Positions 8,087-18,300 of a stretch of 64,000 bases of DNA are shown piece after piece; the stretch's first letter is position 1; every line of letters begins with the position of its first letter. The notes under the pieces are model-generated. The model saw only the letters and a list, made by a program, of their open reading frames with translations, had not been told where the DNA came from and searched no databases. The stretch spans positions 3,835 through 67,834 of the forward strand of contig DATJGF010000121.1 in NCBI GenBank assembly GCA_035495315.1, read 5' to 3'. The translations under genes and the position numbers were made by a program. This DNA is from DATJGF01 sp035495315. Its GTDB lineage: Bacteria > Verrucomicrobiota > Verrucomicrobiia > Limisphaerales > UBA8199.

Positions 8087-8929
8087 TTATTTTCGTGTCA
8101 GGGGCTGTGACGTGGGGATGTCGCCTTTCTCTAGGAACACGAGCGCTTGATTCAACGTGCCTGGTTCCGGCGGGGTCTGGCCAATGCCGGGCGCCTGCAA
8201 CAGCAGTACTCGCTTAAAACCATCTCGACGGAATCCTTTTTCGGCGACGACTTTGATCAGTTCAAAGTTCGGATCCCCTTCGCCGGTGATCAGGACAAAG
8301 CCTTCCTTGGTACGTGCCTGCTCGACGAGCTGGGGGTTGGGATAAAAGCTGCCCGGGTAATACTGATTGCCAGTGACAACCACATGCAGATGAAAGCCGA
8401 CGCCGCCGACACACAGTGTGCCCGTAAAAATATCCGAGCAGGCGATGCCCAGCATGCTGGCCAGGCGCGCCCCGCCGGCATAACCACCGATGTAGATTCG
8501 CTTGCGGTCGATGCGGTATTTGCGGCAAGCATTGCAGGTGGCGTCAAGCGCCAGCCGCAGGCGATCGGCCGGATTGCGCTCATCGCCACAGTTCAACGGC
8601 AATACGAGGATAAATTCGTGGCGAGCCAATTCATCCTGCCATACCGGCGGAAAAACAGCATCATCGCCGGGGCTAAGCCACACCAACAAACCGAATGTCG
8701 TGTTCGTCGGACCGGTTGGGGGAACTTCGATGCGGAACCGCTCGCCGGAAATGTCGTATCCCTGAGGCAGCACCCCATAACCGAACCGCCGTCCGAGCTC
8801 CTCATCTGATGAATACGGAGCCGGTTGAGTGAATTGCACGACGTTTGTTTCTGCCGCGCAAACGGCAACTGCACCCTGGGCTAGCGCCCCGAAGGCCACA
8901 ATCACTGGCGCAAGGCGGCGGAGCTTCAT
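8087..8929 (-). CDS. secreted PHB-depolymerase/esterase-like protein, active site lost
   Basis: 280 residues with an N-terminal signal peptide (cleavage near VCAAE), so probably periplasmic. The fold is that of esterases of the PHB depolymerase/feruloyl esterase group: FGLLVWLSPGDDAVFPP, FILVLPLNCGDERNP, RIYIGGYAGGARLASML, VLITGEGDPNFELIKV. In active relatives the elbow is G-x-S-x-G-G; here it is G-Y-A151-G-G. The usual C-terminal His (PGxGH) is Gln251 in APGIGQTPP. With both Ser and His replaced the protein should not hydrolyse esters; it may bind a ligand instead. It follows the transaldolase gene by six bases on the same strand and may be co-transcribed with it. Confidence 0.85.
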   Translation of the reverse strand: MKLRRLAPVIVAFGALAQGAVAVCAAETNVVQFTQPAPYSSDEELGRRFGYGVLPQGYDISGERFRIEVPPTGPTNTTFGLLVWLSPGDDAVFPPVWQDELARHEFILVLPLNCGDERNPADRLRLALDATCNACRKYRIDRKRIYIGGYAGGARLASMLGIACSDIFTGTLCVGGVGFHLHVVVTGNQYYPGSFYPNPQLVEQARTKEGFVLITGEGDPNFELIKVVAEKGFRRDGFKRVLLLQAPGIGQTPPEPGTLNQALVFLEKGDIPTSQPLTRK

Positions 8930-8935
8930 CGGCCG

Positions 8936-9934
8936 CTAGAGCATTTTTGCGATCTGCTGCTTGAGTTTCAGCGCGTCCGCGTTAAACAGTCGAATTCCTT
9001 CAGCCAGTTTTTCGGTGGCCATCACATTCTCGTTGAGCAGCCAGCGGAATTGTTTCTCGTCCAATTGCATTTTCTCGACTTTAGCGGATTGTGCCAGCGC
9101 CGGACTAAGTTTTCTCTCGAGTGGCTCAGTGGAGCCTTTGAGTTCGCCAAGCAACTGCGGGCTGATGGTGAGCGCGTCGCAGCCCGCCAGTTCCAGAATC
9201 TCGCCTTTATTGCGGAAACTGGCTCCCATGACTTCAGTCGGGTGTCCGAACTTTTTGTAGTAAATGTAAATCTCTTTGACCGATAAAACGCCTGGGTCTT
9301 CCGCAGGCGAGTAGTCTTTGCCGTTTTTGGTCTTATACCAGTCGAGGATGCGGCCGACAAAGGGGGAAATCAGTGTGGCTTTGGCATCGGCGCAGGCGAC
9401 GGCCTGGACCTGCGAGAAGAGAAGCGTCATGTTGCAATTGATGCCTTGCTTCTGCAGCACCTCGGCGGCGCGAATTCCTTCCCATGTAGAGGCCAGCTTG
9501 ATGAGCACGCGCTCGCGTCCCATTCCTCGTTGCTCATACATGGAAATGAACTTCTGGGCTTTTTTGATCAATCCTTCTGTGTCAAAAGAGAGGTCTGCGT
9601 CGGTTTCAGTCGAGACGCGGCCGGGCAGGATTTTCAGGATTTCGACCCCGAACAGCACCAGCAGATCGTCCATGATTTGTTGCAGCAACACCTCGCCGGA
9701 GGCACCGGACTTGCAGTTATCCTCGATGGCCCTTTTGACAAGGTCCTGGTAAGCGGGCAACTGGGCTGCCTTAAAGATTAGCGACGGGTTGGTGGTCGCG
9801 TCCTGAGGGCTATATTCTTTGAGTGTGGCAAAGTCGCCTGTATCAGCGACGACCTTGGTAAACTGTTTAAGTTGATCCAATTGGCTGAGAGTTGCCTGAA
9901 CTTTACCTTTTTCCAACGTGGCGCTTGGGCTCAT
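8936..9934 (-). CDS. tal: transaldolase
   Basis: 332 residues, cytoplasmic. This is TalB-type transaldolase of the non-oxidative pentose phosphate pathway, transferring a dihydroxyacetone unit between sedoheptulose 7-phosphate and glyceraldehyde 3-phosphate. Diagnostic sequence: VVADTGDFATLKEYSPQDAT and TNPSLIFKAA near the N-terminus, RVSTETDADLSF, the Schiff-base Lys in RVLIKLASTWEG, and NMTLLFSQVQAVACADA. Length matches the family (about 315-335). The gene diverges from the FAD oxidase at 10028 and leads a possible two-gene unit with the inactive esterase homologue downstream. Confidence 0.97.
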   Translation of the reverse strand: MSPSATLEKGKVQATLSQLDQLKQFTKVVADTGDFATLKEYSPQDATTNPSLIFKAAQLPAYQDLVKRAIEDNCKSGASGEVLLQQIMDDLLVLFGVEILKILPGRVSTETDADLSFDTEGLIKKAQKFISMYEQRGMGRERVLIKLASTWEGIRAAEVLQKQGINCNMTLLFSQVQAVACADAKATLISPFVGRILDWYKTKNGKDYSPAEDPGVLSVKEIYIYYKKFGHPTEVMGASFRNKGEILELAGCDALTISPQLLGELKGSTEPLERKLSPALAQSAKVEKMQLDEKQFRWLLNENVMATEKLAEGIRLFNADALKLKQQIAKML

Positions 9935-10027
9935 ATGATTATTTAAGTTTCCACTTAGTTAAGCATGGCGCAGGATGAGCGCTAGAGCAAATCCGGGATG
10001 AACCTGACCGCAGGTTTATAACAAGAA

Positions 10028-11152
10028 ATGCGTGAATTTGACGTCATCATTGCCGGCTTAGGAGCGATGGGCAGCGCCACGGCGGCCCAATTGGCCAACA
10101 AGGGCGCGCGGGTATTGGGGTTGGACAAATTCCATCCGCCGCACCAATTCGGTTCGTCTCATGGATTGAGCCGAATTATTCGGGAAGCCTACTTTGAACA
10201 CCCGGTCTATGTGCCACTCGTGCAGCGAGCCTATGAGTTGTGGGAAAACCTGCAGCGGACGACGGGCCGCAAGCTGTTGTGGCGAACGGGCGGACTCATG
10301 ATCGGGCCAGCTGACAGCGTGCTGGTCACCGGTTCACGCCACAGCGCGGAAGTTCATAAGCTGCCTCACAAGATTCTTTCAGCCGGAAAAATTCGGCGCC
10401 AGTTTCCGGCGTTCGATCCTCCTGACGACATGGTCGCCGTTTGGGAACCGAGAGCCGGGGTGCTGCTTCCAGAACTGGCGGTAAAAACCCACCTCGAAGT
10501 TGCCGCCGGTGGCGGCGCGATGCTGAAATTCGACGAACCGATGCTGGAATGGCAGGCCACGGAAGGCGGGGTGCGCGTACGAACGACGACCGACACTTAC
10601 GCTGCCAGGCAGTTGTTGATTTCTTCCGGCGCATGGCTGAGTTCTTTGACACGGGAGCTGAAGCTGCCCTTGAGCGTCGAACGCCAGGTCCTGTTTTGGT
10701 TCGCACCGCGGTCGAATGCGGAAGCCTTTGCGCCGGCGGCCTGCCCGATCTATATCCTGGAACATCAGCCGCGGCGCTTCTTTTATGGATTTCCGGATTT
10801 CGGTGATGGTGTGAAAATAGGGATTCACCACGAAGGAGCCGGGACGGGGCCGGATGCGTTGGACCGAGTTGTCAAAGACCACGAGATCGAGGCTGCGCGC
10901 AAGTTGCTGAATCGTTTTCTGCCTGAAGCTGCCGGAACGCTCAAATCGTCGGCTGTATGTATGTACACCAACACCCCGGACGAGCATTTCATTCTGGATT
11001 TTCATCCGCAATGGCCGCAGGTGCTAATCGCCAGCCCTTGTTCGGGCCATGGGTTTAAGTTCGCGCCGGTCATCGGGGAAGTTGCGACGACACTGCTGCT
11101 GGGCGACATGCCGCATTTCGATTTGAGTCTGTTCAAATTGTCCCGGTTTTAA
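10028..11152 (+). CDS. solA: FAD-dependent N-methyl amino acid oxidase (sarcosine / N-methyltryptophan oxidase family)
   Basis: 374 residues, the normal length for monomeric sarcosine oxidase/SolA. The dinucleotide-binding fold opens with DVIIAGLGAMGSATAAQLA and GLDKFHPPHQFGSSHGLSRIIREAYFEHP, which is highly specific for this family. A cysteine at the position of the covalent flavin link is present in SAVCMYTNTPDEHFILD, and the C-terminal SGHGFKFAPVIGEV is conserved. The enzyme oxidises N-methylated amino acids to the amine, formaldehyde and hydrogen peroxide. Whether the substrate is sarcosine or another N-methyl amino acid cannot be told. No glycine-betaine pathway genes lie beside it. Confidence 0.93.
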   Translation: MREFDVIIAGLGAMGSATAAQLANKGARVLGLDKFHPPHQFGSSHGLSRIIREAYFEHPVYVPLVQRAYELWENLQRTTGRKLLWRTGGLMIGPADSVLVTGSRHSAEVHKLPHKILSAGKIRRQFPAFDPPDDMVAVWEPRAGVLLPELAVKTHLEVAAGGGAMLKFDEPMLEWQATEGGVRVRTTTDTYAARQLLISSGAWLSSLTRELKLPLSVERQVLFWFAPRSNAEAFAPAACPIYILEHQPRRFFYGFPDFGDGVKIGIHHEGAGTGPDALDRVVKDHEIEAARKLLNRFLPEAAGTLKSSAVCMYTNTPDEHFILDFHPQWPQVLIASPCSGHGFKFAPVIGEVATTLLLGDMPHFDLSLFKLSRF

Positions 11153-11227
11153 GCAAGCGGACATGGCTTGATCGAAGCTGACTCCTTGTGCTATGAGTTT
11201 GTAGTTAATTCAAAGGGCGATTGAATC

Positions 11228-11674
11228 ATGTCAACACAAGAGCGGGCGGATATTCTGTTGGTTGAAGATGATGCCAATGATGCGGAGCTGGCTTTGCGCG
11301 CGTTTCGCAAAAGCAAGCTCGACCATCGAGTCGAACATGTGCGGGACGGCGCCGAAGCGTTGGAATACATCGAGGCAATCGGTTTGCGGGCCGATAAATA
11401 CGCGAGCAAACTGCCGAAATTGATTCTGCTGGATTTGCGTTTGCCGAAGATGGGCGGGTTACAGTTGCTGCGCGAGTTGAAAGCCAACGCGCGCACTAAG
11501 CTTATCCCGATCGTCGCCTTCACCTCGTCCAAACTGGCCATTGAGATGGTCGAAAGCTATGGGTTGGGTGTGAATAGTTACGTGATAAAACCTGGCGATG
11601 GGGACCGGTTCGCAGAGGTGGTGACGGCCATCTGCAATTATTGGGTCAATATCAACGAGATGCCGGAGGCCTGA
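11228..11674 (+). CDS. single-domain response regulator (Rcp1-like)
   Basis: 148 residues consisting only of a receiver domain. Acidic pocket VEDDANDAELALRAF, phospho-acceptor Asp69 in LILLDLRLPKMGG, conserved Thr/Ser in VAFTSS and Lys in SYVIKPGD. The DDxND-A-x-L start and the long loop before the Asp resemble the cyanobacterial-phytochrome-partner (Rcp1) class, common as orphan regulators working with hybrid kinases. There is no output domain, so it must act by protein contact. No kinase is adjacent; the nearest are at 4.2 and 19.0 kb. Confidence 0.92.
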   Translation: MSTQERADILLVEDDANDAELALRAFRKSKLDHRVEHVRDGAEALEYIEAIGLRADKYASKLPKLILLDLRLPKMGGLQLLRELKANARTKLIPIVAFTSSKLAIEMVESYGLGVNSYVIKPGDGDRFAEVVTAICNYWVNINEMPEA

Positions 11675-11700
11675 AGCGCAGCGCAATCAAGGCTCACCCA

Positions 11701-12474
11701 TCACAGTGAGCGGACACGGTAAAAGCCGCTCAGGCTGTTGGTGCTCGTCGGATCGGTGAAGAGGTACGCGCCAGGGGAAATTTCGGAGGCGATGCCGAGC
11801 ACCGACCAGTACGGGACCGTGTGCGCGAGATTTGTTGTGGCAAGAACCTCGAACGCGGCACCGGGCCGTGCGGAAAAGGTGAGTTGAAACGAGCCGTTCA
11901 GCAAAAACGCAGGCTCAAGAACAACCGGGGCCGGGGCGACAGTCGCCTTCATGTTGTCAGCCATAAAAATCGGGCCCCAGTCACCACCAGTGACAGGCGC
12001 TTTGTCGTAGTGGACCACCACGCGGTTGAACGTTTGGGCGGAGCTGAACTGAAGAATCTCCGAAGGCCAGGTGCCTGCCTGCGCATTAGTAATTGCGGTG
12101 CCGATGAGCACGCTATCGAGATAGGCAGTGACGCGCATCGTCGCTGAGGAGTCACAGGCCAGTTCCTGAGGTGCGTACAAAATAGAGAAATCGGTCAGCG
12201 ACATCGAGAAGGAGACGAGCAAGTCGGCAGCAAAGACGCTATTGGGATAAATGCAGTTGCCGGCAAAGCCGATGGGGGTAAAGCCCATCGTATTGGCAAG
12301 CTGAATCGAAAAACCCTGGTCCGTGGCTGAAAGTTGGGCGATGAGGCCGCCCGTGCTCACGGTAATAGGGAGGGAAGTGTGGGCGGGCGCATTTTCAAAA
12401 TCGAAAAGGAGATTCTGAGCCTGAGCCTGTAACGTGAGAAACGCCGCGAGGGCGATTGGAGTTGTCGCATTCAT
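11701..12474 (-). CDS. secreted hypothetical protein with verrucomicrobial C-terminal domain
   Basis: 257 residues with a signal peptide (cleavage after AQAQ). The N-terminal two thirds (FDFENAPAHTSLP, FSMSLTDFSILYAP, TFNRVVVHYDKAP) look like a beta-sandwich in the style of PEP-CTERM proteins, but there is no PEP-CTERM anchor. The end (SFQLTFSARPGAAFEVLAT, then YLFTDP and FYRVRSL) is a short domain seen at the ends of many verrucomicrobial exported proteins, including the ends of the two giant proteins in this window in variant form. Function unknown. Confidence 0.8.
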   Translation of the reverse strand: MNATTPIALAAFLTLQAQAQNLLFDFENAPAHTSLPITVSTGGLIAQLSATDQGFSIQLANTMGFTPIGFAGNCIYPNSVFAADLLVSFSMSLTDFSILYAPQELACDSSATMRVTAYLDSVLIGTAITNAQAGTWPSEILQFSSAQTFNRVVVHYDKAPVTGGDWGPIFMADNMKATVAPAPVVLEPAFLLNGSFQLTFSARPGAAFEVLATTNLAHTVPYWSVLGIASEISPGAYLFTDPTSTNSLSGFYRVRSL

Positions 12475-12650
12475 AATACGCGCCTTTGCCGTCAGCGTAC
12501 TCTTTAGTTGAGCCTTTGGTGAGAACCGGCGCTATCCAGGTATTGGCGAAAGCTGCGCTTCTATTGCCGGGCAACAAACTATGCGCAGTCCTCAAAACAA
12601 GGCAAAGCGGGGCTCAGCCCGTTTAGGACTCCGTCAACTCGAACTAAGCG

Positions 12651-14024
12651 CTACAACCCGCCGACCGCACGGGCGAGCGCGTATTGCGCCTTGTTGAATT
12701 CGGACAAAGTCGTGACGTAATCTGAGCGAGCGCGTGTGAGGTCTTGTTGGGCTTGAATATCCTCGAGCACAATGCCCACGCCAAATTGCTTTCGCTCGTG
12801 AGTCAGCCGCAGGGTTTCGGTGGCGGTGCCGAGATTTCGTTCCGTGACGTCAATTTGCGCCCCCAAGGACTGCATTCGAGCGACAATCGTCACAACATCG
12901 GAACTGATCGCGTCCTTGAGTTTGGAGCCCTCGATTGCCGCAGTCGCGACGCGAGCACGATTGGCTTTGATTCGTCCGCCATCAAATAGTCCGCCGGGTC
13001 CAATCTTCCAGCTGAGGCCGACCAGATAATCGCCCTCTGCGGCAAAATGACTCGGACCACTGTCGGGCCCACCGCCCAGCCCGCCGGCAAACACTTGCGC
13101 GCCGATCGTCGGCACTAAAGGACCGTAAACCGCGCCTTTCTCCGATTCACGCGCGGCGGAGAGGAAGGCGGCGTTCTGCTTCAATTCCGGCCGCGAGACC
13201 AAGGCTCGATCGACCAGGGCGATAGTTGAGACATTAGTCGGGAAAAGGGCAATGGGCAGCAGTTCGTGTTGTTGCGGGATTAATTCGACGCGCGGATCCA
13301 GATGCAGGATGCGGGCGAGATCGGCGCCAGCAATACGCAGGTGTTCGAGCGCCTGGCGCAGTCTGATTTCGTATTGCTCGGTCTGTGATTGAACTCGCAA
13401 TTCATCGCCCTTAAAGGCGATTCCTGCGGCGACGGCCGTGTGAAGCTGCTGTTGATAATCGCGGGAGGTCGTTAGAGCTTCGCCGGCGACCTCAACCAGC
13501 GCTTTGGCCCTGGCCAGCTCGAAGTATCCCTGAGCGGCATTGAGTACTGCGTCCTGTTGCTGGGCCTGTAGTCCCTGTTCCGAAGCTCTTACGAGTTGCT
13601 TCGCAGCCAGAGAATTATAAATCGCATCGCCCAGCATTACCTGAGCGGCGAGAGTAACGCCGGGAGAATAGGACTGGAAGTGGGCGTCGGAAATGATCCC
13701 GGAAGGGACAGCTTGCGCGACGCCATCGCGGCGGTGATAATTGACTCCAGGTGCGAGCCAAGGGAGGAACTGCTGGTTGGCGCTTTGACGATTGGCGAGG
13801 GCTTCCTTGAGGTGTTCGCGAGCAATCTGCACATCGAGATTTTGAGCGCCCGCCAGGCGCAACGCCGCAGGCAAATCGATGAAATACGACTCCTGAGTTT
13901 GTGGTCCAGTACTTATGGAATTTGTTGCGTTAGCGGGAAGATCTGCCGCGAAAGAATTGTTGACCGCCAGGCAAGCTGCGCACAGCGCGATACTCAATCG
14001 TAAATTGGAAATCGTAAATCTCAC
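12651..14024 (-). CDS. TolC-family outer-membrane efflux protein
   Basis: 457 residues: signal peptide (cleavage near SFAADLP) followed by two TolC-like halves with long helical hairpins (LRLAGAQNLDVQIAREHLKEA; TETLRLTHERKQFGVG). It forms the outer-membrane channel of the tripartite pump encoded upstream. Its start overlaps the stop of the adaptor gene (ATGA), confirming the operon. The first codons, MRFTISNLRLSI, are translated from a CGTAAAT-type short repeat (13995-14024), so part of the signal peptide appears repeat-derived. The gene is the last in the operon. Confidence 0.93.
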   Translation of the reverse strand: MRFTISNLRLSIALCAACLAVNNSFAADLPANATNSISTGPQTQESYFIDLPAALRLAGAQNLDVQIAREHLKEALANRQSANQQFLPWLAPGVNYHRRDGVAQAVPSGIISDAHFQSYSPGVTLAAQVMLGDAIYNSLAAKQLVRASEQGLQAQQQDAVLNAAQGYFELARAKALVEVAGEALTTSRDYQQQLHTAVAAGIAFKGDELRVQSQTEQYEIRLRQALEHLRIAGADLARILHLDPRVELIPQQHELLPIALFPTNVSTIALVDRALVSRPELKQNAAFLSAARESEKGAVYGPLVPTIGAQVFAGGLGGGPDSGPSHFAAEGDYLVGLSWKIGPGGLFDGGRIKANRARVATAAIEGSKLKDAISSDVVTIVARMQSLGAQIDVTERNLGTATETLRLTHERKQFGVGIVLEDIQAQQDLTRARSDYVTTLSEFNKAQYALARAVGGL

Positions 14025-15304
14025 CTCCCGTCCTCCGTCGACACCGGCTGTCCATCATTCAACGGCTGCTTGCCGATAAGAATAACGGGCTGTGGCGGCT
14101 CGACTCCAGAGGTGACCTCGACATTTGCTCCGTCATTGAATCCTGTCTGAATCGGCCTTTTTTTTGCCTTGCCCTCATTAATGATAAAAACGGAGGTCCC
14201 TGCTTTTTCCACCAGGACAGCTTGAGCAGGCAACAGGAGAGCATCGTGCTTGCGTTCAAGTTCGAGTTGGACGGTCGCGTAGGCTCCAGGCCGAAGTTCC
14301 CCATTTGGGTTTGGAATCTCGATTTCGGTTAGCATGGTTTTGGTCGCCGGGTCTAACGCATGCGCAAAGCGAGTTACCGAACTTGTGAAGCTCTTACCCG
14401 GCAACTCTTCAACGGCGATTTTCGCTGGAACGCCATTCTTAATGAACGGCACCTCGGGCTCTGGCACAAAAACCTGTACGCGAACGCTGGTGTAGTCGAT
14501 CAAAGTAAGTAGCGCCGCGTTTTGTGGAGTGCTGCCGGCGCTCGCCGCGGGGATGAATGCCCCGGGGTCGACGAACCTCGCCGTGATGCGGCCGGAAAAA
14601 GGAGCCGCAATGCGGGCATACTGCAAAAGCGTTTGGGTCCGCTGCAATTTAGCCTGAGCGACCTCCCATTGGCCGCGCAAATCGTCAACGGTTTGGGGCA
14701 CGACGAGGTCCGGGGCTTTGTTCCGGGCCTCGGATAGGCGCTCATAATTAGTACGCGCCACGGTGGTCTCAGCCTGATATTGGGCCTGGTCGGCCAAAAG
14801 TTCAGGAACTTCGATTTGAGCGAGTAAGTCTCCTTCCTTCACTTCGTCGCCTTTATCAACATTCAACGTTTTTAGGTAGCCCGAGACTTTGGCGTACAGA
14901 GTCGCCTCCTGACGTCCCAGAATACGGAAGGTTGGCAGTGTGATCGTTCGGGCGATTTCGCCGCGCTTTGGGAGGACAGTTTGGACTTTGATTGGGGCAG
15001 CTGGCTTTTGTGCTGGAGCCGAAGAAGAAGGTTGGCAACCAGTAAGAAACAGACCAGCAGCGGAACCCGAGAAAAATAAGCAGCATAGTCGGGGCGATAA
15101 TGACTGAAGGCCGCGAGTAACGCAGAGTTTTACTCTGCTGTACCGCCGATTTCCAATCGGCCGGGTTGGGACGCCCACGGGTGGGAACCGACCCCGTCTG
15201 CAGAGTGAAACTCTGCGATACAGCAGAGTAAAACTCTGCGTTACTCTTCGCAGGCTGAAACTCTGCGCTATTGGGTGCGGGCTGCAGGTAGTAAATCTGT
15301 TCAT
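14021..15304 (-). CDS. RND efflux periplasmic adaptor subunit (lipoprotein)
   Basis: 427 residues. From about residue 72 it is a standard membrane-fusion protein: lipobox LTGC (acylated Cys), biotinyl-lipoyl-like halves (ATLYAKVSGYLKTLNVDKGD; GRITARFVDPGAFIPA), an alpha-helical hairpin between them, and beta-barrel/membrane-proximal domains at the end. It bridges the inner-membrane permease and the TolC channel. Residues about 14-66 are translated from palindromic repeat C (15115-15246 and flank) and contain no recognisable domain, so the repeat has been fused into the region before the lipoprotein signal. The gene follows the permease by 14 bp and overlaps tolC. A later start near the lipobox cannot be ruled out. 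Confidence 0.9.
   Translation of the reverse strand: MNRFTTCSPHPIAQSFSLRRVTQSFTLLYRRVSLCRRGRFPPVGVPTRPIGNRRYSRVKLCVTRGLQSLSPRLCCLFFSGSAAGLFLTGCQPSSSAPAQKPAAPIKVQTVLPKRGEIARTITLPTFRILGRQEATLYAKVSGYLKTLNVDKGDEVKEGDLLAQIEVPELLADQAQYQAETTVARTNYERLSEARNKAPDLVVPQTVDDLRGQWEVAQAKLQRTQTLLQYARIAAPFSGRITARFVDPGAFIPAASAGSTPQNAALLTLIDYTSVRVQVFVPEPEVPFIKNGVPAKIAVEELPGKSFTSSVTRFAHALDPATKTMLTEIEIPNPNGELRPGAYATVQLELERKHDALLLPAQAVLVEKAGTSVFIINEGKAKKRPIQTGFNDGANVEVTSGVEPPQPVILIGKQPLNDGQPVSTEDGR
15115..15246. repeat. palindromic repeat family C, copy 1 (inside adaptor gene)
   Basis: Perfect inverted arms: GAGTAACGCAGAGTTTTACT... at 15115-15142 and its complement ending GTTACTC at 15246, about 28 bp each. A third half-copy (GAAACTCTGCGCTA) follows to 15270. 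It is translated as the N-terminus of the efflux adaptor. A related half-size copy is at 27777-27823. Confidence 0.85.
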
Positions 15305-15318
15305 CGTTTTCGTGTAAT

Positions 15319-18300
15319 TTACGTCGCAGGGCTGGTGGCGGTGTCGTCCGGGTTGAGCGAAGCGGATCGTCGGTGAGCGCGGGCTTGAAACAAAGTAAAA
15401 AGGGCCGGCAAAACCAATAGGGTTGCCACGGTTGCGACTGCCAGTCCGCCAATGACCGCCCGCCCCAGCGGCGCGGTTTGCTGGGCACCTTCACCCAGGC
15501 CAATCGCCATCGGCACCATACCAGCAATCATCGCAAGGCTCGTCATCAGAATCGGACGCAACCGGGTACGCGCTGCTTCTACTGCCGCGTCTTGCGCGGA
15601 GGCTCCGGAGAGCCGACTGCGTTCGGCAAAAGTGACGAGCAGAATTGCGTTCGCGACGGCAACGCCCACGGCCATGATCGCGCCCATGAACGATTGGATA
15701 TTCAGCGTCGTACCTGTAAGCCATAGGATTAGCACGACACCAGCGATAACGGCCGGAGCCGTGGATACGACCAGGAGCGACAGTTTGAGCGATTGAAAAT
15801 TGGCGGCCAGTAACAGAAACATTACCACGACAGCCAACAGCAACCCGCTGCGTAGTCCATCTAACATTTGCTCCAATGGAACAATTTGGCCCCGCACGGC
15901 AACCGTTATGCCGGCCGGCGGCTGGCCCAACTCCTGGAGCGCAGCGTTAACTTGTTTGGAGACGGTGCCAAGATCAGCCCCCTGGATATTCGCGGTGAGC
16001 GTCACCATGCGCTGCATATTGTAGCGTTCGTATTGCCCGACAGCCGTGCCTTCGCTGACCGCTGCGACATTTCGCAACAACAAGCTTTGGTTCTCATGCT
16101 GCGCGACGGGCAAATTGCGGGCTTGTTCCAGTGAATCCATTTTTGCCTGAGGGATTTGCACCTGGAGTTGGTAAGAAACGCCGCTGTTCGGGTCGGCCCA
16201 ATAGTTCGGCACGACAAAGCGGCTCGAGGACGTCGCGGTTACTAAAGCGCGGGAAATATCGACCTCTTTGACCCCCATTATTCCAGCCTTTTCGCGGTCC
16301 ACATGAACATCAATGGTAGGATAATCCAAGGCTTGCCCAAATTGCAGATCGCGCAGGGAAGAAATCTGCTGGAGCTTTGCTTTGATTTGCTCTGCAAAGG
16401 CGCGATCGGCGGGTAGGTTTTGCCCTGTAACGGCAACCTCGATTGGAGTCGGTGAACCGAGGCTCATCACCCGGCTGACGATGTCGCTCGGTTCAAACGA
16501 GAAACTCACATTCGGCAATTTCTCTGCAAAGAGACTGCGCAACCGTTCTTTCAAATGCTCGATGTGCATTTTGGTTCCCGGCTTTAGCTGCACTTGGAGC
16601 ACCCCTTCCTCGGGGCCTCCGTTCCACAAATAAATCAAGTTGATGGGATAAGAGGGGCCGTGCACACCAAGGAAGCCGAGCGTGATAGCGACATTTTGCG
16701 GTCCAACTTCCCCTTTGATGAGGTCCAGGGCCTGAAGGGCGATGGCTTCGGTTCGATCAATTTCGGTACCCGTCGGTGCGCGAAAGCGCAGTTGGATTTG
16801 GCCGGCATCAACCTGCGGAAAGATTTCGGTCCCGAGTCGGCGTCCCGCTAATAAAATAACGACTGCGGCCACAATCAAGTAAGCGGCCAGAACCACCCAC
16901 CGGCCATGGACAAATTTCTGTGCGACTTGACCGTAGTGCTGTTGGAAGCGTGCAAAACCTTGTTCGGCGCGCACATGCCCGGTGGCGCGCCCACGCAGAA
17001 CCCACACTGAAAGGATAGGGACCAAGGTGCTCGACAAGAAGTATGAAACCACCATGGAAAACCCAACGGCGAGTGAAAGGGGCAGAAACATCGCTTTGGC
17101 GGCGCCGGCCATGAACAAGGTAGGGCTGAAGATCGCCAGAATGCACAGCATCGCGAGCAAACGAGGGACGGCCGTTTCAGTGCTGGCCTCCAACGCTGCG
17201 CGTCCGAGCGAAGCGCCGCGAACCAGGTGAGTATGAATGTTTTCGATGCAAACAGTAGCCTCGTCTACCAGGATGCCAACGGCGAGGGCCAAGCCACCCA
17301 AGGTCATGATGTTGATGGTGAATCCGGTCAGCCACAACGCGAGCACGGCCCCCAACAGGGACAATGGAATATTAATGACGACAATGAGGGCGCTGCGCCA
17401 ATCGCGTAAAAAAAGCAGCACCATCAGGCCGGTTAAGGCGGCGCCCAAAGCCCCTTCGAGCGTGAGACCGCCAATGGCTCGGGTAACGTAGGGCGACTGG
17501 TCGAATTCATAACTGACTCTGACGTCCGGCGGCAGCACGCTTTGGAACTTGGCGAGATTCGCTTTGACCAGATTGACGACCGAAAGTGTCGAGGCGTTGG
17601 AACGTTTCGTCACCGGAATGTAGACGGTGCGGCGGCCATCGACCAACGCATAGCTCGTCACAATATCCGAGCCATCGATCACTTGCCCCACGTCCCGCAG
17701 ATAAACAGTCGGGAAAACACCAACTCGAATCGCAACTCCTTCCAGGTCTTTGATGTTCCTGACAACCGCGTTTAAAGGGACCATGGGGTATTTTCCAGCT
17801 ACCAGCATGTTACCAGACGGACTGATGAGATTCGCCGAAGTAACCGCCGTAACTATTTCGTCAGGCGACATATTGTAGGCGCGCAGACGTTCCGGCTTCA
17901 GATTGACGATAATGCTGCGGGCACTGCCGCCAAACGGTGGCGGGGCAGAGACCCCGGGTAAGGTGGCGAACAACGGCCGCACGCGGTTCAGTGCTAGATC
18001 CTGCATTTCGCCGACAGTGCGGCTGCTGCTGGAGAATACCAGCGTGCCCACCGGAACACTCCCGGCATCAAAACGCATTACAAATGGCGGGACCGTTCCT
18101 GGCGGCATGAAAGCTCGCGCCCGATTGACATAAGCGACCGTCTCCGACATCGCTTGAGACATGTCGGTCCCGGGATGGAATTGCAGTTTGAGCAACGCCG
18201 CGCCTTGGATGGACTTGGATTCGACGTGTTCGATGCCGGTGATATAGAGGAAGTGATACTCGTAGTAATAAGTGAGGTATCCTTCCATCTGGGCGGGGTC

